A stretch of DNA of 64,000 bases. Source: an uncultured Bacteroidales bacterium. Lineage in GTDB: Bacteria > Bacteroidota > Bacteroidia > Bacteroidales > Bacteroidaceae. The notes under the pieces are model-generated. The model made no database searches. It was not told where the DNA came from and was given only the letters and a program-made list of their open reading frames with translations. Location: assembly GCA_902772585.1 (NCBI GenBank), contig CACYBB010000006.1:1-64000 (forward strand), given 5' to 3'. Shown here in pieces: positions 43,571 to 50,786 of this stretch; position 1 is the stretch's first letter, and the number at the start of each line of letters is the position of its first letter. The translations under genes and the position numbers were made by a program.

Positions 43571-45262
43571 ATGGAATCATTTAAATGGTTAGTTGATTTG
43601 TTTACGACGACTGATTCTGTGGCACATATCGTGTTACTATATGCCATTGTCATCGCCGTAGGTGTGTATTTAGGGAAAATTAAAATTGGCGGAGTATCGC
43701 TGGGAGTTACATTTGTATTGTTTGCAGGAATCGTTGCCGGACACATTGGATTTACGGCTCCCACACCCATTCTGACATTTGCACAAGACTTCGGTCTAAT
43801 CCTCTTTGTCTTTATGATAGGTTTGCAGGTAGGACCAGGTTTCTTCGAGAGTTTCGGAACGCAAGGTATCAAACTGAACGGTTTGGCGTCATTGGCCATT
43901 CTGCTCAACATCCTTGTGATGTTTGGATGTTACTATATCTTCTTTGACACCAGCGACAAGACCAGTCTCCCCATGATGGTAGGTACGCTCTATGGTGCCG
44001 TAACGAACACTCCAGGTCTTGGTGCTGCCAACGAAGCGCTGGGCACCGTTTTTGGAAGCAACGCCCCGCAGATAGCCTCGGCCTATGCTTGTGCCTATCC
44101 TTTAGGTGTGTTAGGCATCATCGGCGCCATCATACTGATTAAGTACATCTGTGGTGTAAAGCTGGAGAAAGAGGAAGAACAGCTGATGGCTATGGACGAG
44201 ACCAATGCAGCCAAGAAGCCTTACAAGATGCATTTGGAGGTAACCAACAAATACCTTGAAGGCAAGACACTGTTGCAGGTCCACGACTTCCTGAACCGCG
44301 ACTTCGTGGTTTCAAGACTAGTACACCAGGGAGAGTTGTTTATCCCTAACCGTGATACTATTTTCCACATGGGCGACCAGATGCTGATTGTATGCGCTGA
44401 GGCAGACCAGGAAGCCATCACTGCTTTTATCGGGCCAAAACTCGACATCGACTTTGAGCAACAAGATCAGCCGATGGTATCGAAGCGCGTTGTGATTACC
44501 AATCCCAAGGTTAACGGTAAGACACTGGCATCGCTTCACTTCTCGAGTGTCTATGGTGTTAACGTAACCCGCGTAACCCGTCACGGCATGGACATCTTTG
44601 CCTCTCCCACCCTGCCTTTGCAGGTTGGTGACCGCATCATGGTGGTTGGTCCTGAGGACGCTGTAGACAATGTGGCTGGCAAGATGGGTAACTCCATCCG
44701 TCGTCTGGACGCTCCCAACATCGCCACCATCTTCGTAGGCATCATGATTGGCCTCATCTTCGGTTCTTTCCCCTTGGCCATCCCAGGAATGCCCGTACCT
44801 GTCAAACTGGGTCTGGCTGGTGGTCCGCTGATTATCGCCATTCTCATTGGCCGTTATGGTTACAAGATACACCTTGTCACCTATACCACGACATCTGCCA
44901 ATATGATGTTGCGTGAGATAGGACTTGTACTCTTCCTTGCCTCAGTAGGCATCAAGGCTGGTGCAGGATTCTTCGAGACTGTAGTTCAGGGCGATGGTCT
45001 GCTATATGTCCTCACGGGTTTCCTCATCACCATCATCCCTATTTTAATTGTTGGTCCGATAGCTCGTCTGAGATACAAGTTCAATTACTTCACCATAGCC
45101 GGTATGATTTCCGGTACCTATACCGATCCCCCTGCACTCGCCTACTCTAACAGCATCTGTTCGAAGGAGGCACCCGCACTGGGATACTCCACTGTTTACC
45201 CACTGTCGATGTTCCTGCGTATCTTTACGGCACAGATCATCGTACTCTTCTTCTGTGGATAA
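43571..45262 (+). CDS. AspT/YidE-type transporter with TrkA-C domains
   Basis: 563 residues. Two membrane halves (residues 15-195 and 380-563), each about five helices and each with the family's G-x-x-x-T-x-T/S-P-x-L/A motif: T-N-T-P-G-L-G-A and [11 protein letters not shown]. Between them are two TrkA-C-like domains (residues 210-370), for example E-G-K-T-L and D-R-I-M-V-V-G-P. This is the aspartate:alanine exchanger/YidE superfamily. Such carriers exchange dicarboxylates or amino acids; the neighbouring succinate-propionate genes suggest a dicarboxylate substrate, but this is inference. Inner membrane. Confidence 0.88.
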   Translation: MESFKWLVDLFTTTDSVAHIVLLYAIVIAVGVYLGKIKIGGVSLGVTFVLFAGIVAGHIGFTAPTPILTFAQDFGLILFVFMIGLQVGPGFFESFGTQGIKLNGLASLAILLNILVMFGCYYIFFDTSDKTSLPMMVGTLYGAVTNTPGLGAANEALGTVFGSNAPQIASAYACAYPLGVLGIIGAIILIKYICGVKLEKEEEQLMAMDETNAAKKPYKMHLEVTNKYLEGKTLLQVHDFLNRDFVVSRLVHQGELFIPNRDTIFHMGDQMLIVCAEADQEAITAFIGPKLDIDFEQQDQPMVSKRVVITNPKVNGKTLASLHFSSVYGVNVTRVTRHGMDIFASPTLPLQVGDRIMVVGPEDAVDNVAGKMGNSIRRLDAPNIATIFVGIMIGLIFGSFPLAIPGMPVPVKLGLAGGPLIIAILIGRYGYKIHLVTYTTTSANMMLREIGLVLFLASVGIKAGAGFFETVVQGDGLLYVLTGFLITIIPILIVGPIARLRYKFNYFTIAGMISGTYTDPPALAYSNSICSKEAPALGYSTVYPLSMFLRIFTAQIIVLFFCG

Positions 45263-45336
45263 CCCTTGGGGGACCCATTTCCCCCATTAGCCCATCAGAC
45301 CCATAAAATAATAATACACGAATAACAAACAGACCA

Positions 45337-46365
45337 ATGAACAAACTTAGATTCCTATTAGGGGGACTCGTGGTTCTAGCCTCACTACCGATGATGGCAC
45401 AGATGGATGCCAGCATCAAACTGAATGAGGTAATGACCAAGAACGAGACCAGCCTGATTGACGGATACGGCGAGAGGAATGCGTGGGTGGAGATAGCCAA
45501 CATCTCCCACTCTACGTATAACATCCGCGGGATGTACCTCACTACTGACCGTACCGTGCTCGACAAGAAGATGAGTGTGCCTGAGCGCGTCAAACGTATG
45601 AGCCAGATTCCCAATGGCGACACGCGTACCAACCTGAGCGCCCAGCAGATTATTGTCTTCCAACTCAACAGCAGCCCTGCACAAGGTGCGCTACATCTCT
45701 CTGTGAAAGTTGATGCTGACAAGCCTACATGGATTGCCCTCTACAACGGTAATGCCACACAGCTCATCGACTCTGTGACCGTTCCTGTACTCGCTGCCGA
45801 CCAGTCGTATGCGCGTATAAATAATAATGGTATAGGAGATTGGGAAGTTAAGTCGGCTGACCGTGTAACGCCAGGCATTCAGAACCAGACCGTTGTCAGC
45901 GAATCGAAAGTTGCTAAGTTCAAGCGTGAAGACCCTTACGGCTTTGGTATGGCCATCATGGCGATGAGCATCGTCTTCTCCTGTTTAGCCCTGCTGTGGA
46001 TTACCTTCACACTCTTCGGTTTGTTTATGCGCCATATGGAGACAGCCAAGAAGGTGGCCCACCACCAGCCTATCAAACCTATCACCAAGACGGTGGAGAA
46101 GACTATTGAAGTAGGTCACAAGACGGGCATCATGCTGAAAGAAGGCTTTGACAAAAAGGGTATTGACAAAGAAGTTTATCTGGCCGTCATCGGACTGGCG
46201 TTGCGTCAGTATGAAGACGATATCCACGATGTGGAGAGCGGTGTCATCACCATCAAGCCGAAGAATACGGATTGGGACGACGAGTATAGCCAGATGACAC
46301 ATCTGCACGAGCCGCTCATCCCCACCAAGCACAATGCACCCACAATTCCAACTTTTAAAAATTAA
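45337..46365 (+). CDS. OadG-type sodium pump gamma subunit fused to a lamin-tail-like domain
   Basis: 342 residues. Signal peptide 1-21 (ending M-M-A-Q). Residues 25-165 look like a lamin tail domain: I-K-L-N-E-V-M-T-K-N, D-G-Y-G-E-R-N-A-W-V-E-I-A-N and N-I-R-G-M-Y-L-T-T-D. One membrane span at about 208-230 (F-G-M-A-I-M-A-M-S-I-V-F-S-C-L-A-L) is the OadG part, followed by a helical cytoplasmic region. Gamma subunits assemble the membrane-bound biotin-dependent decarboxylase (oxaloacetate or methylmalonyl-CoA type). The periplasmic LTD is an addition seen in Bacteroidetes. Four bases separate it from the biotin carrier gene. Confidence 0.82.
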   Translation: MNKLRFLLGGLVVLASLPMMAQMDASIKLNEVMTKNETSLIDGYGERNAWVEIANISHSTYNIRGMYLTTDRTVLDKKMSVPERVKRMSQIPNGDTRTNLSAQQIIVFQLNSSPAQGALHLSVKVDADKPTWIALYNGNATQLIDSVTVPVLAADQSYARINNNGIGDWEVKSADRVTPGIQNQTVVSESKVAKFKREDPYGFGMAIMAMSIVFSCLALLWITFTLFGLFMRHMETAKKVAHHQPIKPITKTVEKTIEVGHKTGIMLKEGFDKKGIDKEVYLAVIGLALRQYEDDIHDVESGVITIKPKNTDWDDEYSQMTHLHEPLIPTKHNAPTIPTFKN

Positions 46366-46368
46366 GCA

Positions 46369-46881
46369 ATGAAAACATATAAATATAAAGTACAAGGCGT
46401 GGACTACGAAGTGGAAATCACCGACGTAGAAGGTAAAATAGCCAGAGTAAACGTAAACGGCATCCCATTCGAGATAGAGATGCAGAAACCCATCAATGCT
46501 GCCAAGCATCCTGAACTGGCTGCAACGAAACAGACCCACTCCCAACCCCTCCCTGTGAGTGAGGGGAGTAATAACTCTCAAGGCGGTGGTTCTACTGCAA
46601 AACCATCTACTCCCCTCCCTCGCAGGGAGGGGCAAGGAGGAGGGTCTGCATCTGCCCCTGCAGGCGCAGGTACTCCCGTAAAGGCTCCACTGCCTGGCAC
46701 CATCAATGCCATCAACGTGAAGGTTGGTGACACTGTTGCTGTCGGTCAGGTGGTTATCGTGCTGGAAGCCATGAAGATGCAGAACAACATCGAGGCCGAA
46801 CAGGCTGGCACCGTCACCGCTATTCTCGTCAATCAGGGCGACACAGTGATGGAAGGTGCAGTAATGCTGACCATTGGATAA
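46369..46881 (+). CDS. Biotin carrier subunit of the Na-pumping decarboxylase
   Basis: 170 residues. The C-terminal 75 residues are a biotinyl domain: A-P-L-P-G-T-I, V-G-D-T-V, and E-A-M-K136-M with the biotinylated Lys. It carries CO2 between the carboxyltransferase and OadB-type subunits. Residues about 55-93 contain an inserted palindromic element (46531-46648) translated as Q-P-L-P-V-S-E-G-S and T-P-L-P-R-R-E-G, lying in the Pro/Ala linker where extra residues are tolerated. Located between the OadG and OadB genes; the alpha (carboxyltransferase) subunit gene is not in the window. Confidence 0.92.
   Translation: MKTYKYKVQGVDYEVEITDVEGKIARVNVNGIPFEIEMQKPINAAKHPELAATKQTHSQPLPVSEGSNNSQGGGSTAKPSTPLPRREGQGGGSASAPAGAGTPVKAPLPGTINAINVKVGDTVAVGQVVIVLEAMKMQNNIEAEQAGTVTAILVNQGDTVMEGAVMLTIG
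46531..46648. repeat. In-frame palindromic element, copy 1
   Basis: 118 bases, ends CAGACCC / GGGTCTG in inverted orientation. Two hairpin-forming blocks (CCCCTCCCTGTGAGTGAGGGG and CCCCTCCCTCGCAGGGAGGGG in overlapping parts) flank a variable middle. Read in frame in the biotin carrier gene. Closely related to 55881-55993 and 57261-57373. Confidence 0.85.
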
Positions 46882-46911
46882 TTTCGTTATATCGTAACCA
46901 CGTAATCACGA

Positions 46912-48069
46912 ATGACTATGCTGCATTTCATCGTAGAAAACTTCAATGAGTTCCTGACGTACACGGGTTTTGCGAACGTGACGGCAGGCAACCTCATCAT
47001 GATAGCAGTAGGCGCCTTCTTTATCTGGCTGGCCATCAAGAAGGACTTCGAGCCCCTGCTGCTCGTACCCATCGGACTGGGTATCATACTGGGCAATATC
47101 CCCTTCCGTGCTGATGCAGGACTGGAGATCGGACTGTATGAGGACAACTCCGTGCTGAACATCTTCTATCAGGGCGTACGACAAGGGTGGTATCCGCCGC
47201 TGATATTCCTGGGCATTGGTGCTATGACGGATTTCTCAGCATTGCTGGCCAATCCGAAGCTGATGCTGATTGGTGCTGCTGCACAGTTTGGTATCTTTGG
47301 TGCGTATATGTTTGCATTGGCCTTGGGCTTCGAACCCAATCAGGCTGCAGGTATCGCCATCATCGGTGGTGCCGACGGTCCTACGGCCATCTTCCTATCG
47401 TCGAAGCTGTCGCCAAACCTGATGGGTGCCATTGCGGTGTGTGCCTACTCGTATATGGCACTGGTACCGCTGATTCAGCCCCCATTGATGCGTCTGCTGA
47501 CCACGAAGAAGGAGCGTCTGATTAAGATGAAGCCCGCCCGCGAGGTTTCACAGACGGAGCGTATCTTGTTCCCCATCGTGGGACTGTTGCTGACCACCTT
47601 CATCGTACCCTCTGGTCTGCCCCTGCTGGGTATGCTGTTCTTCGGTAACTTGCTGAAGGAGAGCGGCAAGACCACTCGTCTGGCCAAGACCGCTGGTGCT
47701 GCGCTGAACGATATTGTGGTGATGCTGTTGGGTCTGACGGTAGGTTGTTCGACACAGGCTTCTGAGTTCCTGACAATCAACACCATCTACATCTTCGCCA
47801 TTGGTGCCGGAGCCTTCATCATTGCCACCATGAGTGGTGTCTGCTTCGTGAAACTGATGAACGTATTCCTGCCGAAGGACAAGAAGCTGAATCCACTGAT
47901 TGGTAATGCTGGCGTGAGTGCTGTGCCGATGGCTGCACGCATCTCCAACAACCTCGGACTGGAGTACGACCGCCACAACTTCCTGCTGATGCACGCCATG
48001 GGACCAAACGTTGCCGGCGTCATCGGTTCAGCAGTTGCTGCGGGTGCTTTGCTCGGCTTCCTGTCGTAG
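46912..48069 (+). CDS. oadB: Sodium-translocating decarboxylase beta subunit
   Basis: 385 residues, about ten membrane helices. Family marks: P-L-I-F-L-G-I-G-A-M-T-D-F, N-P-K-L-M-L-I-G-A-A-A-Q-F-G, G-G-A-D-G-P-T-A-I-F with the Asp essential for Na+ transport, and G-N-A-G-V-S-A-V-P at the end. Catalyses decarboxylation of carboxybiotin coupled to Na+ export across the inner membrane. Together with the gamma and biotin subunits it would convert methylmalonyl-CoA (or oxaloacetate) decarboxylation into a sodium gradient. Starts ATG at 46912; a second ATG at 46918 is equally possible. Confidence 0.93.
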   Translation: MTMLHFIVENFNEFLTYTGFANVTAGNLIMIAVGAFFIWLAIKKDFEPLLLVPIGLGIILGNIPFRADAGLEIGLYEDNSVLNIFYQGVRQGWYPPLIFLGIGAMTDFSALLANPKLMLIGAAAQFGIFGAYMFALALGFEPNQAAGIAIIGGADGPTAIFLSSKLSPNLMGAIAVCAYSYMALVPLIQPPLMRLLTTKKERLIKMKPAREVSQTERILFPIVGLLLTTFIVPSGLPLLGMLFFGNLLKESGKTTRLAKTAGAALNDIVVMLLGLTVGCSTQASEFLTINTIYIFAIGAGAFIIATMSGVCFVKLMNVFLPKDKKLNPLIGNAGVSAVPMAARISNNLGLEYDRHNFLLMHAMGPNVAGVIGSAVAAGALLGFLS

Positions 48070-48138
48070 AACATTTAAAAAATTCAAATAACAATCAATT
48101 AAAATCGGTAATCTTTTTCGATTGCCGATTTTATTTTG

Positions 48139-48146
48139 TACCTTTG
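48139..48146 (+). promoter_or_regulatory. -7 box of the deoxynucleoside kinase operon
   Basis: TACCTTTG, 19 bases before the ATG at 48166, giving a very short leader. This supports the 48166 start against an upstream in-frame ATG at 48136, which would lie upstream of the promoter box. Confidence 0.65.
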
Positions 48147-48165
48147 TGCCATTAAATCTAAGACA

Positions 48166-48834
48166 ATGCATATTGCTGTAGCAGGAAATATAGGAAGCGG
48201 GAAGTCGACACTGACTCAGTTGCTGGCCAAACACTATGGGTGGGAGGCTCGCTTTGAGGCTGTTGACCATAACCCCTATCTGGAAGACTATTATCGTGAC
48301 ATCTACCGATGGTCATTTAACTTGGAGGTGTACTTCCTCAAGGAGCGCTTCCGTGACCTAATAGATATCGCCCAATCCGACCACACCATCATTCAGGACC
48401 GTACCATCTACGAGGGAGTCTATGTTTTTATGGAGAACAACAAGGCCATGGGACACCTCTCCGATCGTGACTATGAAACGTTTATGGAACTCTTCGACCA
48501 GATGATGACTGTTGTCCGTCCACCCGATCTGATGATATATCTTCGCGCGTCAGTGCCCCACCTGGTAGGAAACATCCAGAAACGTGGTCGCGAATATGAG
48601 CAGAGCATCCAACTGGAATATCTGCAGAACCTCAACAAGCGCTACGATGATTTCATCTACCACAAGTATCCTGGCAAGGTGATGACTGTCGAGAAAGACC
48701 AACTGGACTATCTCAACAATCCCAAGGATTTGGCACAGATCATTGACCGCATAGACAGCAACCTCTTCGGACTCTTTGCAAATTCCGAATTCCAAATTCC
48801 GAATTCCGAGGAGCCCATTATTCGTAATTCGTAA
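48166..48834 (+). CDS. Deoxynucleoside kinase, paralogue 1
   Basis: 222 residues from ATG 48166. P-loop G-N-I-G-S-G-K-S-T at residues 8-16, Q-D-R-T-I-Y-E (DRS-like motif) and R-A-S-V-P-H-L-V-G with K-R-G-R-E-Y-E-Q of the lid. Phosphorylates deoxyadenosine or deoxyguanosine for dNTP salvage. In some bacteria two such paralogues form a heterodimer. The last 17 residues (N-S-E-F-Q-I-P-N-S-E-E and onward) lie outside the kinase fold and are encoded by a tandem 7-base repeat tract, so the C-terminus has been extended by the repeat. Confidence 0.93.
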   Translation: MHIAVAGNIGSGKSTLTQLLAKHYGWEARFEAVDHNPYLEDYYRDIYRWSFNLEVYFLKERFRDLIDIAQSDHTIIQDRTIYEGVYVFMENNKAMGHLSDRDYETFMELFDQMMTVVRPPDLMIYLRASVPHLVGNIQKRGREYEQSIQLEYLQNLNKRYDDFIYHKYPGKVMTVEKDQLDYLNNPKDLAQIIDRIDSNLFGLFANSEFQIPNSEEPIIRNS

Positions 48835-48854
48835 TTCATCATTCGTAATTTATC
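48781..48854 (+). repeat. Heptamer tandem tract spanning a gene end and the next start
   Basis: AATTCCG, AATTCCA, AATTCCG, AATTCCG (48781-48808), then, after 11 bases, ATTCGTA, ATTCGTA, ATTCATC, ATTCGTA, ATTTATC (48820-48854), up to the start at 48860. The first block encodes the C-terminal extension of kinase 1. Confidence 0.85.
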
Positions 48855-48859
48855 ATACT

Positions 48860-49480
48860 ATGCACATCGCAGTAGCAGGAAACATCGGAAGTGGTAAGAC
48901 CACATTAACCAAGATGCTGGCCCATCGTTATGGATGGATACCCCGTTTTGAACCCGTCGACAACAATCCCTACCTTGCCGACTTCTATGCCGACATGCCT
49001 CGTTGGTCATTCAACCTACAGGTGTACTTCTTGAACAAGCGTTTCAAGGAGGTGGTAGAGATTTCCAAGTCGCCAGACACCATCATTCAGGACCGTACCA
49101 TCTTTGAGGATGCCCGCATCTTTGCGCCTAACCTGCATGCTCAGGGGATGATGTCTGACCGCGACTTTGCCAACTATACCGACCTCTTTGACCTGATGAT
49201 GTCGCTGGTAAAGTTACCCGACTTGATGATTTATATCCGTTCCAGCATTCCCACTTTGGTGGCACAGATTCAGAAGCGTGGTCGCGACTACGAGCAGACC
49301 ATGCGCCTGGACTATCTGGAGGGTCTGTCGAAACGTTACGAAGAGTGGATTAGCACCTATAAAGGCCAGCTCATTATCATAGAGGGTGACACTTGTAAGT
49401 TTGGCGACAAACCCGAGGATTTCAAGATTGTCACGGACATGATTGATGCCAAGCTCTACGGCCTGTTCCCAATGGAGTAA
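48860..49480 (+). CDS. Deoxynucleoside kinase, paralogue 2
   Basis: 206 residues from ATG 48860, aligned with the start of paralogue 1 (M-H-I-A-V-A-G-N-I-G-S-G-K). Same motifs: P-loop, Q-D-R-T-I-F-E, R-S-S-I-P-T-L-V, K-R-G-R-D-Y-E-Q. Tandem duplication with clear divergence; the pair may act as a heterodimer as described for lactobacillus dAK/dGK. Starts 25 bases after paralogue 1 ends, within the repeat tract. Confidence 0.93.
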   Translation: MHIAVAGNIGSGKTTLTKMLAHRYGWIPRFEPVDNNPYLADFYADMPRWSFNLQVYFLNKRFKEVVEISKSPDTIIQDRTIFEDARIFAPNLHAQGMMSDRDFANYTDLFDLMMSLVKLPDLMIYIRSSIPTLVAQIQKRGRDYEQTMRLDYLEGLSKRYEEWISTYKGQLIIIEGDTCKFGDKPEDFKIVTDMIDAKLYGLFPME

Positions 49481-49482
49481 CG

Positions 49483-49517
49483 TAACGGTTAATGGTTAAT
49501 GGTTAACGGTTAACGGT
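49483..49517. repeat. Heptamer tandem tract between convergent genes
   Basis: TAACGGT, TAATGGT, TAATGGT, TAACGGT, TAACGGT: five units that touch the stop codon of the minus-strand gene. Shows that such tracts also occur at gene ends. Confidence 0.85.
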
Positions 49518-50173
49518 TAGCGTCTCCGACGCTTACGCTTTGCCGTTGCACGATGGCGCCGTGAGGTCTTACGTCGCTTTGAAACCTTCTTCTTGCTGAC
49601 CTCAGGTGGTGCCGTACTCTTCCAGGTCACCAGATCTTGTGCCGTATAGTATGGCACATCGTCATTCGGATAGCGCTCACAGTATTTCAGAATGGCATAA
49701 TAGTCGATGTTTCGCACCTGGTGATTCTCATAGAACCATACCTCAACGGTGCTCTGCGCAGTGGCAATCATCACGATATCGCGGTCATAGTCCACAAACC
49801 AGCGTGCAAAGCGGTGACCACGTACTGTCGACTCCCACGTAGGCTTGCCATAGTGCTTCTCCATCCATTTCAGCAAGGCAACATAATCCTCATGCTGGCT
49901 GATGCCCTGCTGTCTGCCCGTTGTCATCAACAAATAGTTGCATCCCGTCGTATCTTTGCTGGCTTGGATGCTCAAACCCATTTCTAGGCCTGCAATTCGT
50001 CCCGTCAAACTATTACTATCCACCCTGTGCAGTCCCTTCTTCACCAGATTATCCATCAGTTCTTCAAGGTTCTGCGATAGTGGAAATCCTACAAAATCTG
50101 TATGTTTCTGAGCTGTCGCAACCAGCGGCAACAACAGCACAAGAAGTATCCCTATGATATATTTTTTCATCAT
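49517..50173 (-). CDS. Exported protein of unknown function with Arg/Lys-rich tail
   Basis: 218 residues. Signal peptide ending A-T-A-Q near 22. Residues 25-175 form a compact alpha/beta-looking domain (F-V-G-F-P-L, G-L-E-M-G-L, W-M-E-K-H-Y-G-K-P, W-F-V-D-Y-D, V-E-V-W-F-Y-E), a pattern seen in small Bacteroidetes periplasmic proteins but not one I can name. The last 30 residues are almost all K, R and S (K-K-K-V-S-K-R-R-K) and end K-R-K-R-R-R-R. A tail so basic may bind RNA, LPS or acidic polymers. Own promoter at 50192-50199. Confidence 0.78.
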   Translation of the reverse strand: MMKKYIIGILLVLLLPLVATAQKHTDFVGFPLSQNLEELMDNLVKKGLHRVDSNSLTGRIAGLEMGLSIQASKDTTGCNYLLMTTGRQQGISQHEDYVALLKWMEKHYGKPTWESTVRGHRFARWFVDYDRDIVMIATAQSTVEVWFYENHQVRNIDYYAILKYCERYPNDDVPYYTAQDLVTWKSTAPPEVSKKKVSKRRKTSRRHRATAKRKRRRR

Positions 50174-50191
50174 TCTGCAAAAATTCGTCTA

Positions 50192-50199
50192 CAAAGGTA
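50192..50199 (-). promoter_or_regulatory. -7 box for the exported basic-tail protein
   Basis: Minus-strand TACCTTTG, 19 bases before the start at 50173. Confidence 0.6.
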
Positions 50200-50206
50200 C
50201 GAAATA

Positions 50207-50234
50207 ATTGATAATTAATAATTGATAATTGATA
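50207..50234. repeat. Heptamer tandem tract in divergent promoter region
   Basis: ATTGATA, ATTAATA, ATTGATA, ATTGATA. The same ATTGATA word fills the junction at 54554-54588. Confidence 0.85.
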
Positions 50235-50243
50235 ATTATTTTG

Positions 50244-50251
50244 TATCTTTG
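50244..50251 (+). promoter_or_regulatory. -7 box for the anti-sigma kinase gene
   Basis: TATCTTTG, 25 bases before the ATG at 50276. This places the start at 50276 rather than at an upstream in-frame ATG. Confidence 0.6.
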
Positions 50252-50275
50252 TCGCCAAAACAGAAAAATATAAGT

Positions 50276-50686
50276 ATGCAACACAGTATTACTCTTACCA
50301 ATGACATCGAACAGGTGCCACAGTTAGCAGATTTCGTCGACATGGTATGTGAAGAGGTTGGCTTTGACCCCTCTGTGTCCATCCAGATGAATCTGGCTAT
50401 CGAAGAAGCCGTCGTCAATGTGATGAGCTACGCTTATCCCGTTGGAACAGTGGGTAATGTCATTATTGAGGCGCAAGCCAATGAGGACTGTCTGACGTTT
50501 ACCATCATCGATAATGGCACCCCCTTTGACCCCACCGCTAAGTCCGAAGTCGACACTACGCTCAGTGCCGAGGAACGTCCTATAGGCGGCTTAGGCATCC
50601 ATCTTGTTCGTCAGTTAATGGACAGCATCAATTACGAAAGAATTGACAACAAGAATATACTGACGCTACGTAAAAAATTGGCGTAA
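50276..50686 (+). CDS. RsbW-like anti-sigma factor / serine kinase
   Basis: 136 residues. HATPase_c_2 domain: N-box N-L-A-I-E-E-A-V-V-N-V, G1 box I-D-N-G-T-P-F-D-P, G2 box G-G-L-G-I-H-L-V. RsbW-type proteins bind a sigma factor or its equivalent and phosphorylate a STAS antagonist. A STAS protein is encoded 4 kb downstream on the same strand (54595), with an ABC transporter and a lipoprotein in between. No RsbU-like phosphatase or sigma factor gene is in the window. Confidence 0.88.
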   Translation: MQHSITLTNDIEQVPQLADFVDMVCEEVGFDPSVSIQMNLAIEEAVVNVMSYAYPVGTVGNVIIEAQANEDCLTFTIIDNGTPFDPTAKSEVDTTLSAEERPIGGLGIHLVRQLMDSINYERIDNKNILTLRKKLA

Positions 50687-50786
50687 ATATCGACTAAGAC
50701 AGGCAGAAATGGCATTATTTAGTTTTTTTAACTACAGCAATACCAAGGTAGTCTGTATTTTTTAATAAATTTGCAGAGTTTAAAAG

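Noticed and set aside
45985-46635. Minus-strand reading with P-L-P-A-R-E-G and T-P-L-T-H-R-E-G peptides
   Set aside because: It is the antisense of the OadG and biotin carrier genes; the peptides come from the symmetry of the palindromic element, not from a gene.
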